From Tenebrio molitor (lineage: Eukaryota > Arthropoda > Insecta > Coleoptera > Tenebrionidae), in assembly GCF_963966145.1 (NCBI RefSeq), contig NC_091049.1, forward strand, positions 25,978,001 to 26,042,000: a stretch of 64,000 nt of DNA, in the 5' to 3' direction. Made by a program: the position numbers and the translations under genes. The notes under the pieces were generated by a model, which did no database searches, was not told where the DNA came from, and saw only the letters and a program-made list of their open reading frames with translations. This document shows positions 12,051-21,845 of this stretch, piece by piece; position 1 is the stretch's first letter, and each line of letters begins with the position of its first letter.

Positions 12051-12209
12051 GTACCTACGTCCGCTTTTAGAGGTAAACAAACTGGCAAAATTTGTGAGGT
12101 TATGTTTGAATGTTTTATGTTTTATTTTAGCTTTATTTTCTTTACAATGGTGTATTCTGTTGAATAGAACACGTTCATTGTTTTTTTTTACTTTCGAAAT
12201 GGAAGGTTT

Positions 12210-12674
12210 ATTAATGGGGAATTATCTGTTTGTAAAAATGAATTCCAGCAAAATATCCAGACACCATTCAAGATGATTGTTTGTTAACTCACGTTGGGCG
12301 AATTGTGAACAGATTTTTAACAATCGGAACAATTAGCAAGGGTAAATCATCAGGACGACCACCAGTATTTGATGAAGTAGTCGAGGATTTGAAAGAAATA
12401 GTGGAAAAGACTCTACAGATATCCATAGCCCCGTTATCTCAACAATCTGGTGTACCACGGAACACTTGTCACAAAATCATTAAAAATAGGCTACAACTGC
12501 ATCCTTATAAAACAAGTGTTGTACAAGATTTCCAACCTGCAGATTATCAAAGTTGTGTTTAATGTTCAGTTTCAAAATCACCTCAATTTCAGAATTTGGA
12601 GTGCTGAGAATCCACACCAATTTGTAGAGACTCCTTTACATGTTTTGAAAATTGATGTGTGGAACTGTGGATAG
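12210..12674 (+). pseudogene. Decayed transposase with helix-turn-helix (IS630/Tc1-mariner-like)
   Basis: The frame starting near 12281 reads GRIVNRFLTIGTISKGKSSG RPP, then SQQSGVPRNTCHKIIKNRL and LHPYKTSVVQDFQPADY. This is the HTH and linker pattern of common insect transposases. After a stop at 12562 another frame reads IWSAENPHQF, a piece from much later in the same protein family. The catalytic DDE region between them is deleted. It is non-functional. Confidence 0.65.
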
Positions 12675-13424
12675 CAGTATTGCTGTACCCTTAAACAAGA
12701 AATGCTGCAAAATATTTTTGAAAATAAATGAAGAATGGCCAAGTGTTTAGAAGTTAATGGGGGACATTTTCAATATATTTTATAAAAAAAATACCAATTT
12801 GTTATCGTTATTTAGTGTTAAATTATGTTGTTGAATACATTTGATTTTATTAAAAAACCAGTAAGACTTATTTGTAGTGTTGTGAGGTCCGGTAATTGAC
12901 TTAGTCAATGACCCATTTGATCGGTCAATAATTGTCAATGACTTGACGAATTTGACCAGTCATTTTTAAAATTTAAACTTCCCGCTTATAATGTTGAAGA
13001 TTATAGGATATGATGACTGTTTGACTGATGAGATGTTATGTTGGGTTGTCTGATTTCATTTACGTAGCTGCTTACAATGAAGAAATGGAATATGACAATA
13101 AATAAGTAAATTATGACAATGAAACATCTAAAACTTTAATAAAGATCATTGTAGAAAACAATTATTAAGCTTTTTATCTATTAGGAAGAAGTGGTTTTTG
13201 TTTTTCAATCGTTTTTGTGTCTTCTAAACATGACATACAATATATTTTTATTTTCATAAAATAATTACCTACTTGTTTAAATTCTAAACATCTAAACGAA
13301 TGTTTAAGTATTTTAAAAGAAAAGAAAGAATGTTCTACAGCGACACACAATTATTCCATAATCAATAAAGGTTTTAATATATTTTATTAACACATAAAAA
13401 AAATCTCGTTCAAATCCGAGCTCT
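12675..13424. other. AT-rich stretch without a gene
   Basis: I see no coding region. A short cluster of TCAATGAC/GTCATTGA words lies at 12895-12975, possibly the end of a small transposon. The rest is low-complexity AT-rich DNA. Confidence 0.4.
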
Positions 13425-13700
13425 TGCTACCGGTTCCAAAATAAAAATCTAACGTTACTCCACTATCTTCCAGTCCGCCATTTTGACAATTCTCTTTTAC
13501 ACGGACATTTTCATCAGACTGCGAGTGACCTCGCCAGTACCATTTTTTTTCGCCGGGCCTCGCCGATTATGATTTTTTTTTTCTTCCGTTTAGGTCAGGG
13601 AAGACTTCGAGGGCCTCTCCGCGAAGGCGGACGGCGTAGCCGAATAGCGGCGTGGCAGGACTCGGGAGACCTTCCTTCCCTTTTTTCCAAGAAATTACCT
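13425..13700 (+). mobile_element. Second LTR-family fragment with an inverted junction
   Basis: Bases 13427-13475 are the reverse complement of 9863-9912. From about 13523 the sequence runs parallel to the solo LTR (GCGAGTGACCTCGCCAG; then GGCGTAGCCGAATAGCG near 13635, as near 11625). It is a broken member of the LTR family at 10719-12050. Confidence 0.55.
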
Positions 13701-13876
13701 AGACTCTTGAAATTATAAGTTAATTTTGTTCACAGTTCAGGACTTATTTTTCTTAAATTTTTGCTTGTATTGTATAACTCAGAAGTCGAGATTTATTGTA
13801 TCCTGTAAGGGCCGTCAACGGCTGGTTAGGCTCTTTGAGTTTTATTTCATTTTTCTGTTTGCAATTAAGGTCATTG

Positions 13877-14124
13877 GTGACTTTACCTACTTGTGGAATT
13901 TTCGCGTTTTTTCTGGCTAGACAGCCTCAGGGCGTCCTCCTACATCGTTTCCCACCACTAGACTGTACTAGACATTGATGCGACCTTGACGCGACCTTGA
14001 AACATAAAAAGAGAGAAAAAAAGGCATTTGCACAAGGTTTGAGTGGTGGGAAACGATGTAGGAGGACGCCCTAAGGGTGTCTGGCCAGAAAAATCGCGAA
14101 AATTCCACAAACGGGTAAAGTCAA
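13877..14124. repeat. Large inverted repeat (about 83-bp arms, 83-bp spacer)
   Basis: Arms 13877-13959 and 14043-14124 are reverse complements with few mismatches. Both contain the block GGCGTCCTCCTACATCGTTT or its complement. The spacer holds the short direct repeat GACGCGACCTTGA. No ORF of note. It probably belongs to a foldback transposon, and a transcript would form a long hairpin. Confidence 0.75.
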
Positions 14125-14293
14125 CAATTACCGGACTTCAGAATAATAAACTATTGTACAAACATTTTCGAGTTTTTCTCCCGATTTCCGGGCAAATCCT
14201 AGGGCTATTGTTTTCGTTTTCAGCACTATCGAGGTGGCGACAGTGACGTTCGACAGAGAGCCAGTCTTTCTACCAATGATCTTACAATTTACT

Positions 14294-15813
14294 CTAGATG
14301 CGCCGTAGCTGAGTCGGGCAATGCGATGAAGTGATTTCAACCATAAGAGTGAGAAGGAGCATATGAATGAATAACAGGTTTAACAAGGAGAGGCTGACTG
14401 GTACCACGTGACTGTTGGCAACTTTATGAACTTATACATTGGCTCTTATGGGGAAATTAATAAGAATTCTTACTAATTTGTAATAAAACAACTACTATTG
14501 AAATTGAATCAAGTTTATTAGTACATTATGAAAGGATTAATAAATTATTAATACTTCTTAGTGGCAGAAACGTTTATTTTTTAGAGTAAAATAACAAACA
14601 TCTAAGAATATAATTATAATATACATTTTGCTGATGCTGAAACAAAATTGACTTTCAATAGTGATGTCTGATACGTTTTTTAACCTCATTGATTTGCATA
14701 TTCTTATGATGTATTCTGATAGTAAAATAATATTTACTTTAACATTAAATTCAATAATTGTAATAAATTATTATTGAACTGATCTTGGTCTAAAATATGA
14801 ACATTTAATTCAGGAAGGCATATTTCTACAACAGAGACAAACAGTTTAATTAAACCTCCTCGATCTTTTCGACTTATTAGTCTGGAAATTGAATTTTGGT
14901 TTACTAGTTGAAAACATTCTGCACAATTAATAAGTACTTAATAAGTACATAACATTTTTGTTTTACAATACAAAAATCTCCGATAATAATGCAGAATCTG
15001 GAAAAGTGCCCCGAATGCTTGTAGCGTTTTAATTTTTTAATTTTCTTGCTATGTAGCCACAAATGTAGGTAATAACATCGTCAGTATAGTCAGCGTATTC
15101 TGAAATCCTTTTGACCTAATTGCACAAAAAAAGGTTTCAATATGATCTTCACTTAATTTGTACGTTAATAAATACAAAAAAAAATTTTTTTTCGATTATA
15201 CCTACCTTTCAATATGAATTCTACTGAAAGTTTGTTAATTATTATTGGTCCAATAAAGCCAGTTTTTCTCTTACTAAAAACCATTTTTCCACCCGACAGA
15301 TTTTTCAAATTTATGATGCAGTTTTCAACTTCGGCAAAGAATGCCTTAGTAATTTGTAGAAGAAATATTCACCTCTGAAAGACATTTTTTGAAAGGATTC
15401 GTACTGAGTGAATTTCGCGTACCTATTATGTACCTAGGTAGGGCCGGATTCACCAACGCCAGTTAAAGTTAACTGTGGGTTAAAATATACGAAAACATTG
15501 TTATAACAATAGGTAACTAAAGGAACGAAGCATTTAAATATACATTTAACTTTAACTAGCGTTGGTGAATCCGCCCCGATGCCCGAATAATTTATATATT
15601 GTGCGGCAAAAGTTTACTGTTGCATCTGTATTATTTCTAAAAGATGGGTGTTTTACTGTTAAAGCGATTACAATGCTTATAACACCTCGATAAGAATAAG
15701 GAACACGCAGTTACTGCAGAAGTGCAGAATGTTTTGCCAACAGTCAGCTGACTTTTATTCGCTGTCTCACTTGTATGTAGAAGTCAATGCCTCTCACTCT
15801 ACGGCGCGTCTAG
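14294..15813. mobile_element. About 1.5-kb element with 15-bp terminal inverted repeats
   Basis: It begins CTAGATGCGCCGTAG and ends with the inverse CTACGGCGCGTCTAG. Sub-terminal inverted matches extend inward (GTGACTGTTGGCAAC at about 14408 against TTGCCAACAGTCAGC at about 15737). The AT-rich interior has no transposase ORF. It appears to be a non-autonomous DNA transposon and carries the smaller MITE at 15441-15577. Confidence 0.55.
15441..15577. mobile_element. MITE with about 30-bp inverted repeats
   Basis: The left end GGGCCGGATTCACCAACGCC and following AGTTAAAGTTAA are mirrored by TTAACTTTAACTAGCGTTGG and following TGAATCCGCCCC. The interior is about 75 bp and non-coding. Confidence 0.75.
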
Positions 15814-16077
15814 TTAGATATAACGTCATTGCTTTCTACGAAATCGTTATTGTTTCCATTCGTAAAACAAAACAGTAACGTCACAGTACCCACTACATTA
15901 TTCACCACATTTAGGAATTATGCCGACAAACGCATTGAGAACCATAAAATTTACAACTAACAAAAATTTCGTGACTAATGAATGACCGTTTTGTTGAAAT
16001 TATACTCCTAATTCTTAATTTAGGGAACCTATTCGGACCATTACAGTACCAAGAAATAATTAATATGTCAACTGAGA

Positions 16078-17550
16078 AACACTCATCACTTTGGCTGTTG
16101 TATTACACTTCTTCATCACGATTGTTAGCTTTAAGAACGTAGGTTAGGCAACTCTGTTAGCTAGTAGGAGTACTGCGGGTGGTATGTGTTTGCGGCACAG
16201 GGCGAACCACCCCTACCCTTGTAGGAGGGAGAACCGCAGCTGGACGGTGCAAGATCTGACCGCGGTCTCTTCCTCAAGCAGCGCTCAACGAGACCAGTTC
16301 GATTTCTGTTATCTTTATCTACCCTTATTGTGAAATACACATATTCAATTACTTCAGTATTTGTTTGCTGACGACCCCCTTTGAGCTTCTCCAGAACCAC
16401 CTGACACGAGTCCAGAGAGAAAGACGAGACACAACACGATACAACATTTTTTCGGGCAAATAAAATATGTACTTTAGTTAAATTTAACTGTCAAATATTC
16501 ATTTGTTTTCAGTCGGTTTACTAGGTTTTGTCGGTTTCGTTGTTAACTTACTAAACAGACCAACAGATGGTGCCACAGTCCATGCGCTGAAAAGTGTGTC
16601 CGAAAAACAGTGGGCTAGTTTAAAACGCGAGTGAAACGAGCGTTTTAAAGGCCCACGAGTGCCATAAAGAGCCCAATTTACACACGGACTCGTTAAATAA
16701 ACTACAATTAATCTTAATCATTCTAAAATCGTCAAAAATATGTCGACATTGAAACGATTGAATAGTGGAAGACAATTGATGAGAGGACTGTAATGACATG
16801 TTTCTGATATTACGTCAGTTAACTCGTAAGTGTGGACGTGGTAACGAAAATGTAAATTCTTTATTTGGTAAAAAAGTCGATATTACGAAATTGCACTTGA
16901 AAATCGTTAGAATTCCAGGATTCACAGAAACCTCTTCATGTGAATAACTAATTTTATGTATATTTTGGAAGATCATTTTTGAATGAAGTTTTGTGTATTT
17001 TGTGTTTTTCTGGATCTTCCTAAGAAAGTAAGTGTCATTTTGGAAAACATTCAGATTCAGATTTGGTAAGAATTTTGATGGTTTCCAATTATCCAGTACA
17101 TACAGATCGGTTAATATTAAAGTAAATTAAATAGAAGGATTTTTGCATGTTTTTGTAATATTCTCAATTTTGAGGAGTCTGAAAAATTTTCTAAGACTGG
17201 AGGTGCTTGAAAAATTACAGAATTCTACAAGTTTTTGGGTGTTTCAAATCTAACAAATAATCGAAATTCAGTTTGAGCCGAAAGAAAAAATAAATTATTT
17301 CTAAATTAGTGTTTTCCTGAATAACACAACAACAACACAACAATGGGGAGTGAAGGTTCAAGGTTCTTTGCCAATTTCCAAAATGTGAGCTCTTTGATCC
17401 CTATGAAGGAAAAAATTACGTTTGAAAATAAATTAAGTACAATTTGCCAATAAGCACATATCGCACAAGGATTTTTAATTGTTCCCAAGTTTCATAGAAA
17501 AATGCTTCATTGAAAAAATTGTATGAATATGCTTTATTGTTTCAAAGTGG
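16078..17550. other. Unit 1 3' flank resumes, with a further insertion of about 310 bp
   Basis: Homology to the 3' flanks of copies 2-4 resumes at a CATCACTTTGGCTG block. A segment of about 310 bp (about 16122-16430, starting TTGTTAGC) interrupts it in this unit only; it may be a small solo LTR. The rest (16440-17550) matches the later units and has no gene. It includes a short perfect palindrome around 16620-16650 (TTTAAAACGC and its complement). Confidence 0.45.
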
Positions 17551-17551
17551 T

Positions 17552-18024
17552 AATAACTCCTTCTTCCGTGCGTCCGCTGACACAAGCTAGTCTCGTAGCA
17601 TCATCCATCACTTCGCTCTCTTCCGATTTCTTGCTGACAAAACGTTTCAGTATCAATGACCGTCACTCCCTTCAAATTCGAAATTATTAATCCCAATAAC
17701 CACATCGTGTGCTTCGAAAAATGTCTTCTTCCTCATCGGTATAAGTCTCCCTTTCTCTATCCCGACCATTCTTTTTGTGGCTTTTTTGAATTGAATGTTT
17801 GGAGTGAAAACATCCGATTCTATTGAGAATATAGCCTTCATGATTGAACATATGCCAGAAGTAGATTCGGTGTAGGTTCTTGACGAAGCTTCCTGAGAAC
17901 TTCGTCGATGGCTTCAACTTTTTGCAAGTCAGAGTTGCGATCTCAGCACAACTTCGTCTTCTATCGTCATATCAAACCATCATCAGGATTTCTATACGCT
18001 CTCTTGCACTTAATTACAGCATTT
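17552..18024 (-). pseudogene. Antisense relic: transposase-like HTH joined to a KS fragment (unit 1)
   Basis: On the minus strand a helix-turn-helix relic (about 18024-17933) is followed directly by a divergent KS C-terminal fragment. The fragment includes the stretch equivalent to VGVNNFGFGGNN, here VIGINNFEFEGSDG. About 35 bp around the KSNxGH motif are missing compared with the sister relic at 30762-31357. A frame break lies at about 17665 in the stretch before PRLVYVSGRT. It cannot encode a working enzyme. Confidence 0.7.
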
Positions 18025-18476
18025 TAAAAGTACCTAATTATTTTACACAAGTTTAGGTAATTTTTAATTTTAATATGCAAAGATATTTGGCTGTATCCAC
18101 ACTTTTTCGCCACTGTATATACACAGCCTGCCTCAGAACTGCCTCCCCATAGAAAACATGCATGTGTCGACAGCAAAAGAGACTCCAAAATGACTAAAAT
18201 AAATTTTCCTCTAGCTCAGATAACCGAGTTATAAAGTTTTCTGGGACACCTTTATACAGGGTGATTCACGTAACCCGTTCATTATACACTTTCTGATTTC
18301 CCAAAATCGTATTAATATGAAGAAAATTGGTATCCGGCTATAATCGACTACTGCAAGTTCAAATAAAATATTTTAAAAATGGCGACACTTCCGAAAATAC
18401 TGGAAATCGACGCCATCTTTGTTTTTTTAAATGGAAAGGCCCCACTATTTCAAATATGGAAATAAATAATTGATTA
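18025..18476. other. Transposon-end sequence, no gene
   Basis: 18110-18270 is a terminal segment also present near 31440-31550 (TGCATGTGTCGACAGCAAAA; TTATAAAGTTTTCTGGGACA). 18273-18460 begins TACAGGGTGATTCACGTAAC, a common insect transposon-end style, and is present only in unit 1. Confidence 0.4.
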
Positions 18477-18830
18477 TGAGGTAGCTCGGTGGCCGCATGG
18501 TCCGACAGTGCTTTGAGGTCGCGGTCCCGGCGCTAGTGAGTTCGAATCTCGCCGAAGGGGCAGGATTTTTTCCAAGGAAGCAACCTCCGCCGGGCCATGG
18601 ATGTGTGTGTATGTCTTTCAGGGGCTGACGGTAGGGTGGTGGAAGGAAGAGCAACACTCTTCCGACCACCACCGCCAGATCGGCAGGGTTCAAATCCCGG
18701 CCGGATGGGTCACCCATGGATGCCGTGTTGTGTTCGTATTGTCTCGTCCAGAGAGGAGAAAGGAGAGGAGAGGGTGAAGCTTGACCAATTGAATAATTTG
18801 ACATTTTGTGTTTTTGATAAAATTTCAAAG
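18477..18830 (+). mobile_element. tRNA-derived SINE, apparently with two B-box modules
   Basis: A pol III A box-like TAGCTCGGTGG (about 18482) and B box-like GAGTTCGAATCTC (about 18538) are spaced as in a tRNA head. A second module carries another B box (GGGTTCAAATCCC, about 18687) in a GC-rich body. The cloverleaf is too degenerate for a working tRNA. The 3' end is uncertain. Confidence 0.65.
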
Positions 18831-18935
18831 AAAACAAGTGTTTTAGTATCGTTTATATTTTTTCTACAGGTAAGTCGTGAATAAAAATATAACAAATAGG
18901 TAATTATCGCTGATTCATCTTAAAAAACAGCTAAA

Positions 18936-19325
18936 ATGGATTCGGATTTGTCGAGTTTAAGCGATTTTGAAAAAGCATTTCCAAGGATGCGTCGTCGTGT
19001 TCAGAGAAGGGTTCGCATTCGCTTCATTAGAAATAGAGAGGACCCATTTGAATTGTTAGATGACCGGGAATTTAAGCAAAGATTTCGGCTTAGTAAAATG
19101 ACAGTGGCAAACTTACTCCAAGAAATAGGTCCGGCAATTGAACCTAAAACAAATCGCAACAAATTGATTAATGCCCGCTTACAAATTAATGATAACTCTG
19201 CGATTTTATGCGACAGGTGCATTTCAACAGCTCATTGGTGATTATATTCACATAAACCAATCTAATGTATTCCGAATTATAAAACGGGTTACATTGCAAT
19301 TAGGAAGGATTATTGGGATGAGGAG
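18936..19325 (+). pseudogene. PIF/Harbinger-type transposase, N-terminal part, frameshifted
   Basis: ATG 18936 opens a frame with DREFKQRFRLSKMTVANLL, the N-terminal pattern of HARBI1-like nucleases. A frameshift near 19170 leads into LRFYATGAFQQLIGDYIHI and then VFRIIKRVT, the conserved helix-turn-helix. The catalytic DDE half is missing. The sequence then runs straight into the antisense partner gene. Confidence 0.75.
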
Positions 19326-19790
19326 GTCTGGTAGCAGGTCCAGGTTCGGGATTGGGCGTTGGTTTTGTTCCAGGGAAAGTTTTCTCTGGAGGTGCTGGCT
19401 CTGCTTCAGGTACAGCTTCTTCTGGAAGGTTTAGCGCTGAAAGAGTTTGTGGTAGGATTGGGGGGATAGCAAATTAGTCAGATATATTACAGAAATATGA
19501 CGCTGCACTGTCGAACTCATTTTGTAGCGGCTCCACATGCACCAGTTCGCCAACAAAATTTCCTGCGTGCCACCAGCAGAACCACCACCAGTTTTGAATA
19601 ATTGTTTTTTAAAAATATTCAAATTAAAAAAAGAAAAGAAAGAAGAATGTCGATCGCTTCAAATTGTCGTAAAGCACTTTTAACTGCCGCACCAAACGGG
19701 GTCCCCTTTCACACTGGGCATTGTATTCTGCGCAAACCTTTGCCCAAGTTGCGGTTTTTTAAGATGTCACACAATTTTTGGTAGACTTGT
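19325..19790 (-). pseudogene. Myb/SANT-like accessory protein of the Harbinger element, decayed
   Basis: Minus strand: TWAKVCAEYNAQCERGPRLV followed by RQLKVLYDNLKRST (about 19747-19640) is the trihelix/Myb-SANT DNA-binding pattern found in the second ORF of Harbinger elements. It ends in a stop and poly-Phe run. Further along come FKTGGGS (near 19590) and a proline-rich stretch (PPEKTFPGTKPTPNPEP, near 19360). The arrangement is convergent with the transposase, with large deletions. Confidence 0.65.
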
Positions 19791-19799
19791 CTTCAAGTA

Positions 19800-21845
19800 T
19801 TTTTGCATATCTACGCATGGATAAGAAAATGTTAAATTAGGATAAGTTTGGATTTAAGTCAATTAGATGGTTAATTGGTGGTAGGTAGGTGGTAGGTATT
19901 GGTTATGCAAGAATATTAATAACTTAATAAGTTATGTATTATATGTAGGTACTTACTTTCCAACAATTGCCAGCAATAACTGCTTATCCCGCTCCGTAAA
20001 ATTAAACCTTATGTAACTAATGAGTTACACATGGGATCACCTCTGTGCCACAGAAGGTGACACAAGGAAAAATAAATTTAATAAAATAAGATATTCTATA
20101 ATTGAGACTTACTATTAATCGGGTGTACCACAGGACAGTCTAGGGCTTGCGGCGTTAACATTATAAGCGCCTCTTGGTGAAGTCTCACGAACATGGTGCA
20201 AATGGTTTCTTGCACTAATTCATTAGAGCTTAAGCAATACTCCTGTCCTTTCTAGCTTTTGCTGTTCCTTCCTTAGTGTGAGATTAAAATGAGAAAATCT
20301 TTTCGTTAATTAAAACAATCCTTTGTGTATTATGATTTATGACGCAACAACACTTATGTATTATGACTTAATTTTGTTGTACGTAAACAGGAAGTAAAGG
20401 TCAGGTATGAATAAAATGCAATCATAATTTTGTATTATCATTTAAATTGGTATTATTTTGTGAATTCAGTTATGTAACACATGCATAGCTTATTTTGATC
20501 GAAACTTTACAAAAAATTAACGAACTGATAAGTTTGAAAAAATATAAAATTTAGACTCGGAAATGTTCTCTTTAGCTGTCGTTAGTTCTTTGCCACCTAT
20601 ACTTTGACCAAAAAATAAATAAATGTTAATAAACAGTAAGTCTAAAAATAAGAGTATATTTTAATAAAAATCATAAAAAGTTTAAACGCGAATTACTTAA
20701 TTTTTATGCTAAAAAGGTTTTCAAAATGGCGGCGATATGGGCATGTGTTACCTACATCACAGAATTCACAAGAGATACTCTCTTCAAAAGTATTAAATTT
20801 GACTCACCGTGCTATTTAAAAAAATCAAGTCAGCCTTGTATCTTCAAAATAAAAAAATTGAAAAAAATCTCAGATGATAGAACTTAAATATTTCTAACCG
20901 TGTGCCAAATATCAACGAGCTCTGCTAAATCGTTCTGAAAATATTTAGTTGTATCGATACTTTTTAGCGACCCTGCATATATTTGGCAATAACAACATCT
21001 ACGTGAATTGTTTGTAGAAGTCTGAAGATTGGCACGTTTTGAATTTATTGGTTGGAAAATTACAGAAAATTGCATAAATATGTATTAGTTACGACTCAAA
21101 AGGTGCAGACAACCTTGCTTATTAAATTTCTTAAATTTATGCCCCCCCTTTCACTCATTTTGCCATATAAATTAAGCAAAAAAGCAGAATTCGAGTTTAG
21201 TTTAGTTTTACTTGGGTAAGCAGGGTAAGTGGCCAAGCTATTCTTTGAATAAATGGTTGTTTTTAACATTTAATGACTACTTTAATCATTTTGTATCTAT
21301 TTTTGTTTGTATAGTATTTTAATGAATTTATGACAATTCTGATGCAAAATATTATAAATGTTTTACTTACAAAATTAAATAGAGGATGTCGTTTAGGATT
21401 GAAGAAATCTAACTCATCTTCTTTCTTCAGTTGTCTCGTAATAAAGCCCAGACATAGTCATCCATGATATCATTGTCCCATTTACTTCAACACTGTCTTT
21501 CCATCTTCGCTGTGTCTTCGTCAGACCTTTCAACATATTTTTCATTGAAGAAATTTTCTATTAGTTTTACGCCATAGTATACAGATGTAGTACGGCTGGC
21601 AAAGTCAAGACGTGTCAAATCTGAAACTTTAGGAAATTATTCATGATATTTCATTTTTTTAATTAACTTTCTTGTGAATATTTGTTTTAGTTATACTCCT
21701 TCATTTTTAAGCATTTTGTAAACGAATTCGTACATATTTTAGGCCATTTAATAATAACTTTTGTATCTTAGTTGATAATAAGTTCTCAATTTGCTTTCCA
21801 AAAATTTTAACAGTTTTGTCAGACAAGTATCGAGCTACGCTACAG
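19800..21845. other. Intergenic part of the repeated unit and 5' flank of copy 2
   Basis: No gene is seen. 20020-20480 matches 31860-32240 and 46740-47040. 20580-21290 matches 32560-33720 and 49990-50760. From 21360 it is the 5' flank shared by all copies. The spot corresponding to the TA-flanked element of units 3 and 4 is empty here (about 21315-21330). The 3'-terminal TTGTCAG (21816-21822) is acceptor-like. Confidence 0.5.

Noticed and set aside
18477..18550. A possible functional tRNA gene
   Set aside because: A and B boxes are present, but the acceptor and anticodon stems do not fold and the sequence continues as a SINE body.
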